This document shows, one piece after another, positions 1-7,902 of a stretch of DNA of 64,000 bases. Under the pieces are notes generated by a model. The model worked only from the letters and a program-made list of their open reading frames with translations. It was not told where the DNA came from and made no database searches. Origin of the DNA: Collinsella stercoris DSM 13279 (GTDB lineage Bacteria > Actinomycetota > Coriobacteriia > Coriobacteriales > Coriobacteriaceae). The stretch is taken from positions 2,294,001 through 2,358,000 of the forward strand of contig NZ_CP085935.1 in assembly GCF_020735465.1 (NCBI RefSeq), given 5' to 3'. How positions within the stretch are numbered: the first letter of the stretch is position 1; each line of letters starts with the position of its first letter. The position numbers were made by a program, and so were the translations under genes.

Positions 1-1
1 G

Positions 2-790
2 GTGAGCGCGCGCATGCAGGGCCGCGTGGGCCCGCGTTTGCTCCAGCCCTACTATGACCTGCGCAAGCTGTTCATCAAGGAGCAGGCGACGGTCAACGCG
101 GTGGACGAGGCGTACGTTACCTGCGGCCTCATCTTCGTGATCCTGGCGGGCGGCCTGTTCATCTCCGGCTCCAACCTGCTCATGTGCGTGTTCCTGGTAA
201 CGCTGGGCACGCTGTTCGTGATCGTGGCCGCATACTCCTCGCGCTCGCCGTACTCCGACACCGGCGCCGACCGCGAGTGCCTGCAGGTCATGAGCTACGA
301 GCCTATGCTGCTCATCATGACCGTGGGCTTTTTCACCGCGACACAGAGCTTCGACATCGCCTCGCTCACCACGCTCGACGCGCCCATCATCTGCGCGCTC
401 GTCCCGATTTTTGCCGGGCTGGTGTTCATCCTCACCATCAAGCTGCGCAAGTCGCCGTTCGACCTCTCCTATAGCCACCATGCGCACCAGGAGATCGTCA
501 AGGGCATCACCACCGAGATGAGCGGGCGCACGCTCGCCATCGTCGACGTGATGCACTGGTGCGAGAGCGTGCTGTTCCTCATGTGGGTGGGCATGTTCTT
601 TATTTGGGACAACCCCATCTCGTTCGCGGTCGCCGCGGTGGTGGTCGCCCTCGTGTGGCTGTTCGAGGTGTGGATCGACAACAACTTCGCCCGCGTCAAG
701 TGGCAGCTGTGCCTCAAGCTCGCGTGGCTGGTGGCGCTCGTGATGGGTGTCGTCAACCTGTTCTACGTGCTCATCACGCCGTTTATCTAA
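2..790 (+). CDS. echB: Ech-type hydrogenase membrane subunit (NuoH/HycD family), 5' truncated
   Basis: This is the ion-translocating membrane subunit that anchors a group 4 [NiFe] hydrogenase, homologous to NuoH of complex I and HycD of formate hydrogenlyase. The visible part opens within the family motif ARMQGRVGP, which normally lies 20 or more residues inside the protein, so the true start is left of the window and the GTG at base 2 is not the start. Several hydrophobic segments follow. The loop with KSPFDLSYSHHAHQEIVKG is the conserved cytoplasmic face that contacts the soluble arm. It is followed 12 bp later by echC, and the B-C-D-E-F order matches known ech operons. Family membership is clear. 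Whether the pumped ion is H+ or Na+ cannot be read from the sequence. Confidence 0.9.
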   Translation: MSARMQGRVGPRLLQPYYDLRKLFIKEQATVNAVDEAYVTCGLIFVILAGGLFISGSNLLMCVFLVTLGTLFVIVAAYSSRSPYSDTGADRECLQVMSYEPMLLIMTVGFFTATQSFDIASLTTLDAPIICALVPIFAGLVFILTIKLRKSPFDLSYSHHAHQEIVKGITTEMSGRTLAIVDVMHWCESVLFLMWVGMFFIWDNPISFAVAAVVVALVWLFEVWIDNNFARVKWQLCLKLAWLVALVMGVVNLFYVLITPFI

Positions 791-802
791 GGGAGTTGTG
801 AG

Positions 803-1489
803 ATGGGATATTCTTCCAAATCGCCGTGGCTCATCCACTATGACGGGTCGAGCTGCAACGGCTGCGACATCGAGGTTCTCGACTCCATGATGCCGCTCTA
901 CGACATCGAGCGCTTTGGCATCATCAACACGGGAAACCCCAAGCACGCCGACATCTTTTTGGTGACGGGCTCGGTCAATGCGCAGAACATCGAGGTGGTG
1001 CGCCACATCTACGACCAGATGCTCGAGCCCAAGGTCGTGGTGGCGTGCGGCATCTGCGCGTGCACCGGCGGCGTGTTCCGCGATTGCTACAACGTGATCG
1101 GCGGCGTGGACAAGGCGATTCCGGTGGACGTGTACGCCCCGGGGTGCGCCGTGCGGCCCGAGACGATCATCGACGCGGTACTCAAGGCCGTTGAGATTTT
1201 GGACGAGAAGGCAAAGCTCATGGCGGCGGGCAAGGATCCGGCGACAGCTCCGCGCAAGGGGCTGCTGCCGCGTAAGGGCTGTGCGGCGTCGTGCGGTGCC
1301 GAGGAGACCGGGCGGGAAGGCGCGTGCGCGGGCGGTGCCGCGGCGGATGTCGCTGTTGCTGCGCCGACAGTCGCCGCGCCGGGGGTCGCTCCGTCCGCCA
1401 CGTCGATCGCTGCCACGCAGACCGCTGCTCCGTCCACCGCGCCGACCGCTGCGCCCGCACATGAATCCACCGAGAAGAAGGAGGCGTAA
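803..1489 (+). CDS. echC: Ech hydrogenase small subunit (NuoB/HycG family) with Ala-rich tail
   Basis: Small electron-transfer subunit holding the [4Fe-4S] cluster next to the [NiFe] site; homologue of NuoB. The ATG follows a GGGAGTTGTGAG ribosome site. Candidate cluster ligands are Cys18 and Cys21 (SCNGCDIE), Cys85 in GICACTGG and Cys115 in APGCAVRPE. The conserved domain ends near residue 145. The remaining roughly 80 residues are a low-complexity tail rich in Ala, Pro and Thr that ordinary EchC proteins lack; it contains a KGCAASCGA stretch. Its stop abuts the echD start with no gap, so the two are likely translationally coupled. The core function is secure and the tail is unexplained. Confidence 0.9.
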   Translation: MGYSSKSPWLIHYDGSSCNGCDIEVLDSMMPLYDIERFGIINTGNPKHADIFLVTGSVNAQNIEVVRHIYDQMLEPKVVVACGICACTGGVFRDCYNVIGGVDKAIPVDVYAPGCAVRPETIIDAVLKAVEILDEKAKLMAAGKDPATAPRKGLLPRKGCAASCGAEETGREGACAGGAAADVAVAAPTVAAPGVAPSATSIAATQTAAPSTAPTAAPAHESTEKKEA

Positions 1490-2272
1490 ATGTACACGAC
1501 GTCCTTTGTGGATGTGCCCCTTGAGGAGCTGCTCACGCGCGTGCAGACGCTCAAGCACGAGGGCATGCGCTTTGTCCAGATGTGCGCCGAGACCACGGAG
1601 CAGGGCATCGACCTGCTGTACACGTTTTACGACGAGACGCGCGAGCATGCGCTCAACCTGTGCGTGTACGGTATCGACGCTGAGAGCCGCGTACCGTCGA
1701 TCCAAGGGCTGTATTTTGCGGCGTTCTCCTACGAGAACGAGACGCACGACCTGTACGGCGTGCGCTTTATCAACATGAAGCTGGACTTTGGCGGGCACTT
1801 CTTCAACGTGGCCACCAGCGAGCCCATGACCATCATCACGCCCGAGATCAAGGCGGAGCGTGAGAAGCTTGCCAAGAAGAAGGCGCTCGCCGCGGCGAAG
1901 GCCGAGGCGGCGGCGAAGAAGGCTCGCGAGGAGGCCGAGGCGGCGCAGGCCGAGCGTGCCCTGCACACGAGCGGCGCCGAGGCCGATTCCGCCGCGGTTG
2001 CTGCCGTGAACGCCGCGGCGCCCGCGGGCGATGCCGCACCGACGGATTCTGGATCTGCGGCTGGGGCTGCAAAGGCTGCTGGGGCCCCTGCGAGCGCATC
2101 TGCTCAGGCGAAAGCGGCCCCCGCTCCCAAACCCGCCATGACCGCGGAGGAGCGCGCCGCCAAAATGGAGGCCAAGCTCGCCGCGATGGACCCGGAAAAA
2201 GCGGCGAAGGTTCGCGCCGCGCTTGCGGCGAAGGCCGCCAAGGACGCCGCTGCTGGAAAGGACGGTGAGTAG
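1490..2272 (+). CDS. echD: Ech hydrogenase NuoC-like 30 kDa subunit with long Ala/Lys-rich tail
   Basis: Homologue of NuoC (30 kDa subunit), a structural partner of the catalytic subunit in group 4 hydrogenases. The ATG directly follows the echC stop. Residues 1-120 make up the recognisable domain, including YENETHDLYGVRF, the NuoC signature region. From about residue 120 to the end (260) the protein is highly charged and Ala-rich, with Lys/Glu/Ala repeats that should form a long helix or coiled coil. Typical EchD proteins stop near 110-130 residues, so the tail doubles the size. A similar final segment occurs in echF. The product call is firm and the role of the tail is unknown. Confidence 0.88.
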   Translation: MYTTSFVDVPLEELLTRVQTLKHEGMRFVQMCAETTEQGIDLLYTFYDETREHALNLCVYGIDAESRVPSIQGLYFAAFSYENETHDLYGVRFINMKLDFGGHFFNVATSEPMTIITPEIKAEREKLAKKKALAAAKAEAAAKKAREEAEAAQAERALHTSGAEADSAAVAAVNAAAPAGDAAPTDSGSAAGAAKAAGAPASASAQAKAAPAPKPAMTAEERAAKMEAKLAAMDPEKAAKVRAALAAKAAKDAAAGKDGE

Positions 2273-2274
2273 GC

Positions 2275-3369
2275 ATGGCGACTCGTTCCGTCATTCCCTT
2301 TGGCCCTCAGCACCCGGTACTGCCGGAGCCCGTGCATCTTGACCTGGTGGTCGAGGACGAGCATGTGATCGAGGCCATCCCGCAGATCGGTTTTGTGCAC
2401 CGCGGCCTCGAGAAGCTCGTGGAAAAGCGCGACTACAACCAGTTCGTCTACATCGCGGAGCGCGTGTGCGGCATCTGCAGCTTCGGCCACGGGTACGGCT
2501 ACGCCAGCGCCACCGAGAAGCTCCTGGGCATCGAGGTCCCGCGCCGTGCGGAGTACCTGCGAGCCATCCTGGAGGAGCTCTCCCGCGTGCACTCCCACCT
2601 GCTGTGGCTGGGCCTTTTGGCCGACGCCTTTGGCTTTGAGAGCCTCTTCAACCACTGCTGGCGCCTGCGCGAGACGGTGCTCGATATTTTCCAGGAGACC
2701 TGCGGCGGGCGCATCATCCTGTCCATCTGCATCGTGGGCGGTATGGCGCACGACATCGATGACGCGATGCTGTGCGGCGTGTGCGACAAGCTCGACGGCA
2801 TCCAGCGCGATTACCGCGAGATCGTGGACACCATGCTGAACGACTCCTCCGTGCGCAGCCGCTTGGAGGGCGTGGGCGCCATCAGCTTTGAGGACGCGCT
2901 CGAGCTTTCCATGGTGGGCCCCTTTGCCAAGGGTTCCGGCGTTGAGCACGATATGCGCACCACGGGCTTTGGCGCGTACGGCGACCTCGAGCATTTCGAG
3001 CCCATCATCGCTACGGAGGGCGATTGCTACGCCCGTTGCAAGGTGCGCTGCCAGGAGGTTTTCCAGTCCATCGCCATCATCAAGGAGCTTGTGGCCAAGA
3101 TTCCGCACGACGGCATCGGCGGCAAGCCCGCGGCCAAGGTGCTTCCGCCCGAGAACGGCCAGGCGCACGTGCTCATCGAGCAGCCGCGCGGCGAGGCGTT
3201 CTACTATGTGCGCGGCAACGGCACCAAGTACTTGGACCGCTTCCGCCTGCGCACGCCCACGTCGCAGAACCTCGCCGGCATGGTGCGCGCCATGCAGGGC
3301 GTGGATGTGGCCGACGTGCCCATGATCATCCTGACCATCGACCCGTGCATCTCCTGCACTGAAAGGTAG
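2275..3369 (+). CDS. echE: Ech [NiFe] hydrogenase large (catalytic) subunit
   Basis: Catalytic subunit of a group 4 membrane-bound [NiFe] hydrogenase, expected to reduce protons with reduced ferredoxin as electron donor. Both nickel-binding pairs are intact: Cys65 and Cys68 in RVCGICSFGH, and Cys358 and Cys361 in DPCISC. This separates it from NuoD of complex I, which lacks these cysteines. After the last Cys only three residues (TER) remain, so there is no C-terminal extension for a maturation protease to remove, as in some other Ech enzymes. It starts 2 bp after the echD stop. No hyp maturation genes are in view. Confidence 0.94.
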   Translation: MATRSVIPFGPQHPVLPEPVHLDLVVEDEHVIEAIPQIGFVHRGLEKLVEKRDYNQFVYIAERVCGICSFGHGYGYASATEKLLGIEVPRRAEYLRAILEELSRVHSHLLWLGLLADAFGFESLFNHCWRLRETVLDIFQETCGGRIILSICIVGGMAHDIDDAMLCGVCDKLDGIQRDYREIVDTMLNDSSVRSRLEGVGAISFEDALELSMVGPFAKGSGVEHDMRTTGFGAYGDLEHFEPIIATEGDCYARCKVRCQEVFQSIAIIKELVAKIPHDGIGGKPAAKVLPPENGQAHVLIEQPRGEAFYYVRGNGTKYLDRFRLRTPTSQNLAGMVRAMQGVDVADVPMIILTIDPCISCTER

Positions 3370-3375
3370 GCCATC

Positions 3376-3873
3376 GTGGGTAGCTTCAAGCTGGGAAAAA
3401 TGACCCTGCGCTCGTTGTTCGGCAAGCCGGCAACGGTGCAGTATCCTGCCGAGCAGGTGCCCGCCATGTCCTACGAGCATATGCGCGGCCACGTGGAATG
3501 CGACATGGACACGTGCATCCTGTGCGGCATGTGCCAGCGTGCGTGTCCGGTTGGCGCCATCGCGGTCGATCGCAAGGGCGGCACGTGGAGCATCGACCAG
3601 TACCGTTGCATCCAGTGCGCGAGCTGCACGCGCGAGTGCCCCAAGAGCTGTCTGTCCATGGGCACCTCGTGCGCTCCCGCCACGACGGACCTGGCAGTGA
3701 CCACGCTGCACAAGCCTGTTGAGGAGAAGCCCGCCACGGGTGAAGGCGCGTCTGGTGCCGGGGCGGAGAAGCCCGCTCGCAAGAAGGTGCGGCTCACGCC
3801 CGAGCAGGAGGCGCGTGTCGCCGCCGCCCGTGCACGCAAGGCCGCCAAGGAAGCCACGAGGGCGGATGTGTAA
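3376..3873 (+). CDS. echF: Ech hydrogenase ferredoxin subunit (2x[4Fe-4S])
   Basis: Electron-entry subunit with two bacterial-type [4Fe-4S] motifs: CILCGMCQRACP and CIQCASCTRECP. It probably accepts electrons from soluble ferredoxin and passes them to EchC. The start is GTG at 3376, six bases after the echE stop. The ferredoxin domain ends near residue 105. A tail of about 55 residues follows, rich in Glu, Lys, Arg and Ala (KKVRLTPEQEARVAAARARK), resembling the end of EchD. It is the last gene of the operon: the stop codon lies in a small hairpin element, followed by a strong terminator at 3926. Confidence 0.92.
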   Translation: MGSFKLGKMTLRSLFGKPATVQYPAEQVPAMSYEHMRGHVECDMDTCILCGMCQRACPVGAIAVDRKGGTWSIDQYRCIQCASCTRECPKSCLSMGTSCAPATTDLAVTTLHKPVEEKPATGEGASGAGAEKPARKKVRLTPEQEARVAAARARKAAKEATRADV

Positions 3874-3893
3874 AAGGGGCAGTCCCTCTTTTG
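3871..3893 (+). repeat. Short hairpin element overlapping the echF stop codon
   Basis: The stop codon TAA is continuous with AAAAGGGG-CAGT-CCCTCTTTT, a hairpin with one wobble pair, followed by GCACATCG. A near-identical element (TAAAAGGGG...CCCTTTTGCACGTCG) overlaps the stop codon of the gene ending at 19252, so this is a recurrent family rather than chance. Confidence 0.6.
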
Positions 3894-3925
3894 CACATCG
3901 TTTACACTGACAACGCTGTTTTATT

Positions 3926-3951
3926 GAAGGGCGGGTTGCGGCCCGCCCTTC
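3926..3951 (+). terminator. Terminator of the ech operon
   Basis: Perfect 10-bp stem GAAGGGCGGG / CCCGCCCTTC with a 6-nt loop. The T-run after it is weak (GTTATACAATTTT). It sits between echF and asnB. Confidence 0.75.
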
Positions 3952-4012
3952 GTTATACAATTTTGGACATACGTGATTTTTGCTAAGGAAACTGCGCAAG
4001 AAAGGTTTGTCC

Positions 4013-5875
4013 ATGTGCGGATTCGTAGGTTTTACCGGCCATGTTGAGAACGACGAGCGCGTTCTCAAGGCAATGATGGATCGCATTGTCCACCGCGGTC
4101 CCGACATGGGCGGAACCCATATCAAAGATGGCGTGGCGCTGGGTTTCCGCCGCCTGTCCATTCTCGACCTCACCGAGGCTGGCGCCCAGCCTATGGGCAA
4201 CGAGGACGGCTCCGTCTTCGTCGTCTTCAACGGCGAGATCTACAACTTCCAGGAGCTCCGCGCCGAGTTGGAGGCCGCCGGCCACACCTTCCACTGCGAT
4301 GCCGACACCGAGGTTCTCGTGCACGGCTATGAGGAGTGGGGAGAGGGCCTGGTCGAGCGCCTGCGCGGTATGTACGGCTTCGTGGTGCACGACATGCGCT
4401 CTGGCAAGCTCTTTGGCGCGCGTGACATCTTCGGCATCAAGCCGTTCTACTACTACCAGTCCGACGAGGACGACTTGCTGTTTGGCTCCGAGATCAAGAG
4501 CTTCCTCGAGCATCCGCATTTCAAGAAGGCCGTGAACAAGCAGGCGCTGCGTCCGTATCTCACCATGCAGTTCCCCGCGACCGACGAGACCTTCTTCGCC
4601 GGCGTCTTCAAGTTGCCGGCGGCACACTGCTTCACCTACGACATCGCCGCGGCGCGCATGGACGTGCGCCGCTACTGGGATGCCGATTTCTCGGACGACA
4701 ATTCCAAGACGTTCGACGAGTACGTGGAGGAATGCGACGAGGTGGTCCACGAGAGCGTTGCCGCGCACCGCATCGCCGACGTCAAGGTCGGTTCGTTCCT
4801 CTCCGGGGGCGTGGATTCCAGTTATATCGCCGCGTGCCTCATGCCCGACAAGACGTTCTCGGTGGGCTTTGACTACAAGGACTTCAACGAGACGAATTAC
4901 GCCAAGGAGCTGTCCGACAAGCTCGGCATCGAGAATTACCGCAAGATGGTGACGGCCGACGAGTTCTTCGAGGTGCTACCGCAGATTCAGTACCACATGG
5001 ACGAGCCGCAGAGCAACCTGTCGAGCGTCCCCCTGTGGTTCTTGGCCCAGCTTGCGGCTGAGCAGGTGACGGTCGTGCTCTCCGGTGAGGGCGCCGACGA
5101 GTTGTTCGCGGGGTACGCCTATTATGAGGATGTGCCGTCGTTGGCTCGCTTCAAGCGCGTGGTCCCTCGCGGCATCCGTCGCGCCCTGGGGAACTTCGTG
5201 GCCGATAAGCCGTACTTCAAGGGCAGGAACTTCCTGCTCAAGGCGGCGGAGATGCCCGAGAAGTGGTTCACGGGCCAGGCCTTCGTGTACCGTCCCGACG
5301 AGATCGACGACATCGTGAGGCCCGAGTACGCCGGCGGCCCCGACGCGTTCGAGTTGTGCGCACCGGTGTACGACCGCGTGCAGGACTGCTGCGACCTGTC
5401 CAAGCGCCAGTATCTCGACATGAACATGTGGCTGCCCGGTGACATCCTGCTCAAGGCCGACAAGATGTGCATGGCGCATTCGCTCGAGCTGCGCGTGCCC
5501 TTCCTGGACAAGCAAGTCATGGAGTTTGCCGAGCATATCCCCGCGCGCTTCCGTGTGAACGAGAACGGCAACAAGCAGGTGGTGCGCCACGCCGCCAACC
5601 GTGTTCTGCCCGACGAATGGGCCACGCGCCCCAAGAAGGGCTTCCCGGTCCCGCTCAAGTTCTGGCTGCGCGAGCAGAAATACTACGACTACGTGAAGGA
5701 GTACTTCACCGCCCCGTGGGCCGAGGAGTTCTTCGACACGTCCAAGCTCATGCAGATGCTCGACGACCATTTTGAGGGCCGCGCGCTCAACCAGCGCAAG
5801 ATCTACACCGCGCTCACGTTCCTCATCTGGTACAAGCGCTACTTCATCGATGAGGACGCGGCGGTGGCGGCGTAG
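4013..5875 (+). CDS. asnB: Glutamine-hydrolysing asparagine synthase
   Basis: Makes asparagine from aspartate, ATP and glutamine. The ATG at 4013 is chosen because it puts Cys at position 2 (MCGFVGF), the nucleophile of class II glutamine amidotransferases after Met removal; an upstream in-frame ATG would bury it. AAAGG precedes it by about 8 bases. The N-terminal amidotransferase domain (about 1-200) has RGPD and NGEIYNF motifs. The C-terminal synthetase domain has the ATP-binding SGGVDSS at 264-270 and GEGADELFAGY. The length of 620 residues is normal. It is monocistronic between terminator-like hairpins. A role in amidating envelope substrates cannot be excluded, but housekeeping AsnB is most likely. 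Confidence 0.93.
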   Translation: MCGFVGFTGHVENDERVLKAMMDRIVHRGPDMGGTHIKDGVALGFRRLSILDLTEAGAQPMGNEDGSVFVVFNGEIYNFQELRAELEAAGHTFHCDADTEVLVHGYEEWGEGLVERLRGMYGFVVHDMRSGKLFGARDIFGIKPFYYYQSDEDDLLFGSEIKSFLEHPHFKKAVNKQALRPYLTMQFPATDETFFAGVFKLPAAHCFTYDIAAARMDVRRYWDADFSDDNSKTFDEYVEECDEVVHESVAAHRIADVKVGSFLSGGVDSSYIAACLMPDKTFSVGFDYKDFNETNYAKELSDKLGIENYRKMVTADEFFEVLPQIQYHMDEPQSNLSSVPLWFLAQLAAEQVTVVLSGEGADELFAGYAYYEDVPSLARFKRVVPRGIRRALGNFVADKPYFKGRNFLLKAAEMPEKWFTGQAFVYRPDEIDDIVRPEYAGGPDAFELCAPVYDRVQDCCDLSKRQYLDMNMWLPGDILLKADKMCMAHSLELRVPFLDKQVMEFAEHIPARFRVNENGNKQVVRHAANRVLPDEWATRPKKGFPVPLKFWLREQKYYDYVKEYFTAPWAEEFFDTSKLMQMLDDHFEGRALNQRKIYTALTFLIWYKRYFIDEDAAVAA

Positions 5876-5952
5876 CGGCGTAGCGCGCTGCGGCTCCGGC
5901 GCGGGTTCGCCGAGGCGGGGCCGCGATGCCCAAGACGCCCTTTTGCATTCCG

Positions 5953-6018
5953 GTATGATGCGGGGGCGCAGGAAGAACGAATGCAACGGGCAGCGCGAGT
6001 ACGTTCGCCTGCCCGTTG
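5953..6018 (+). promoter_or_regulatory. Putative promoter and leader hairpin before murE
   Basis: A -10-like TATGAT lies at 5954-5959. It is followed by a 10-bp perfect stem CAACGGGCAG (5984-5993) / CTGCCCGTTG (6009-6018), then TATATAAAA and the murE ribosome site. The stem ends 19 bases before the start codon. It may be a leader structure; no named riboswitch is recognised. Confidence 0.4.
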
Positions 6019-6037
6019 TATATAAAAGGGGCAGGCG

Positions 6038-7696
6038 ATGGCCGAGGAGATGGCGCCCGGGGAGGGCGCATTCGGCTCAACGTTGCCTCAAGAGGAGATG
6101 CTTGGAGTGCATATGCCCGAAGAGAAGAAGCCCCTGACCTTGTTCGACCTGGTCGACGTGCTGCACGCATCCGACGTGGAGGCTCGCGTGTTCGGCGATG
6201 GGGCCGCCTGCGTGGACGGCATGGCCATCGATTCGCGCGAGGTCGCTCCGCGCAACCTGTTCGTGTGCAAGGGCGCGGGTTTTCGCCCGGCGTTCTTGGA
6301 GAGCGCCGTTGCGGCGGGCGCCGCAGCCTACCTGTGCGAGGGCGTGGGCGAGGGGCTGAGCATTCCTTCCGAGCTCGTGGCCGCCGCCGCGGTGACGCCC
6401 GCGCTTGTGGTGTCCGACGTGCGCCGCGCCATGGCGCTGGTGGCTCCGGTGATCTATCGCCACCCGGAGGACCAGCTGCACGTGGTGGGCATCACCGGCA
6501 CCAAGGGTAAATCGACGGTCGCCTACATGCTGCGCTCCATCCTTGTGGCGGCTGGGCAGGAGCCGTCTATCTTGGGTTCCATTGAGACGGATGACGGCAA
6601 GGTGCGTTACGAGAGCCACAACACCACGCCCGAGGCTCCCGACCTGTGGCGTCATTTGCGCAACACCGTTGACGCCGGCCGTCGCACCATGGTGATGGAG
6701 GTCTCGAGCCAGGGCCTCAAGTACGATCGCGTGCTGGGCTTGCCGTTTGAGATCGGCTGCTTCCTGAATATCGGGCGCGACCACATCTCCGGCGTGGAGC
6801 ATCCGGACTTCGAGGATTACTTTGCCTCCAAGCTGCGAATCTTCAACCAGTGCGAGGTCGCGGTGGTGAATCTTGCCACAGATCACGTGGATCGCGTGCT
6901 GCAGGCGGCCAAGTCCGCGCCGTGCGTGGCGACGTTCGCGGTCGAGCATGCGGGGGAGGGCTCCCATGGCGGCAAGGTGTGGCCCGTCGAGCCGCTTTTC
7001 ATCGCGTCCGGCGTGACGCAGCTGCCTACGGGAGGTCTGGCGTTCACCGTGCGCGAACGCGCCGCCGAGGGCGAGATCGCGTGCGAGGAGCACATCGAGC
7101 TGGGCATGCCCGGCCTGTTCAACGTGGACAATGCCCTGGCGGCCATCTCCATGGCCCGCCTACTCGGCGTGGGCTACGATGCCATTCGCGCGGGCCTGGC
7201 GCAGATTCGCGTGCCCGGCCGCATGGAGCTCGTGTCCTCTGCCGACGGGCACGTGCTTGCTATCGTGGACTACGCGCACAACGAGCTCTCCTTTGAGACG
7301 CTCTTCAAATCCGTGAAGGCGGAGTACCCCGACCGTCGCGTGGTGGCGCTGTTCGGCGCCCCCGGCGGCAAGGCGCAGGAGCGCCGCGAGGCCCTGCCCC
7401 GCGTGGCGGGCGCCTATGCCGACCATCTGGTGTACACCGAGGAGGACCCGGCCCACGACCGCGTGGAGGACATCTGCGCCGAGCTGGTAAAGAACACGCC
7501 TGCCGGCGTTTCCCACGAGGTCATCCTTGACCGTGAGGAGGCGGTGCGCACGGTGCTGGAGCGCGCCCTCGCGTGCGGGGAGCCGTCGGTCGTCCTGCTG
7601 CTCGCCAAGGGCGATGAAGAGACGATGCATCGCGGCGACGAGTATCCCGAGGTCAAGAGCGATTTGGCTATCGCCCGGGAGGTTCTTCTCCGATAG
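6038..7696 (+). CDS. murE: UDP-N-acetylmuramyl-tripeptide synthetase (MurE-type Mur ligase)
   Basis: ATP-dependent Mur ligase adding the third amino acid to UDP-MurNAc-L-Ala-D-Glu. The N-terminal substrate domain is followed by the P-loop GITGTKGKST at 151-160, then TTPEAPDLW and the MEVSSQGL region that carries the conserved catalytic residues. Near residue 470 the motif that is DNPR in meso-diaminopimelate enzymes reads EEDPAHDR. That argues for a different diamino acid, such as ornithine or lysine. The chosen ATG has AAAAGGGGCAGG upstream. An internal ATG at 6113 (MPEEKK) with TTGGAG upstream is an alternative start, because residues 1-25 look unconserved. Confidence 0.88.
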   Translation: MAEEMAPGEGAFGSTLPQEEMLGVHMPEEKKPLTLFDLVDVLHASDVEARVFGDGAACVDGMAIDSREVAPRNLFVCKGAGFRPAFLESAVAAGAAAYLCEGVGEGLSIPSELVAAAAVTPALVVSDVRRAMALVAPVIYRHPEDQLHVVGITGTKGKSTVAYMLRSILVAAGQEPSILGSIETDDGKVRYESHNTTPEAPDLWRHLRNTVDAGRRTMVMEVSSQGLKYDRVLGLPFEIGCFLNIGRDHISGVEHPDFEDYFASKLRIFNQCEVAVVNLATDHVDRVLQAAKSAPCVATFAVEHAGEGSHGGKVWPVEPLFIASGVTQLPTGGLAFTVRERAAEGEIACEEHIELGMPGLFNVDNALAAISMARLLGVGYDAIRAGLAQIRVPGRMELVSSADGHVLAIVDYAHNELSFETLFKSVKAEYPDRRVVALFGAPGGKAQERREALPRVAGAYADHLVYTEEDPAHDRVEDICAELVKNTPAGVSHEVILDREEAVRTVLERALACGEPSVVLLLAKGDEETMHRGDEYPEVKSDLAIAREVLLR

Positions 7697-7722
7697 GGGC
7701 ACGCTTTGCCGCTCGCTCCAGT

Positions 7723-7749
7723 TGTGTGCAGTCGATGGATATGCACACA
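7723..7749. repeat. Short inverted repeat after murE
   Basis: TGTGTGCA and TGCACACA form an 8-bp perfect inverted repeat separated by 11 bp, 27 bases after the murE stop. It could be an operator or a weak terminator for murE; there is no T-run. Confidence 0.3.
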
Positions 7750-7837
7750 TACATAGGGGGTTTGTGATTTAAACGCCGATTAACGGTCGCCGCTTACCGA
7801 AATGACGGTCAATCCGCTCGCGCCATGCGCGAAAGTT

Positions 7838-7887
7838 GCACCGCATCTGCCGATACCCCGTGCCGCTTGGCGGTGCGGGGTTCTATT
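7838..7887 (+). promoter_or_regulatory. Leader hairpins before the GH84 gene (possible attenuator)
   Basis: CCCCGTGCCG (7856-7865) pairs with CGGTGCGGGG (7871-7880) through ten base pairs including two wobbles, then TTCTATT follows, so it looks like a terminator. Upstream GCACCGC (7838-7844) could instead pair with GCGGTGC (7870-7876), giving a mutually exclusive structure. The hairpin ends 22 bases before the start codon and directly precedes the AAAAGGAGG ribosome site. Confidence 0.4.
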
Positions 7888-7902
7888 AGAAAAGGAGGCG
7901 GT

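Noticed and set aside
2104..4230. 708-codon open frame on the minus strand across echE-echF-asnB
   Set aside because: It lies antisense to the well-supported ech and asnB genes, has low-complexity His/Ala/Arg-rich composition and no domain; a product of GC-rich codon bias.
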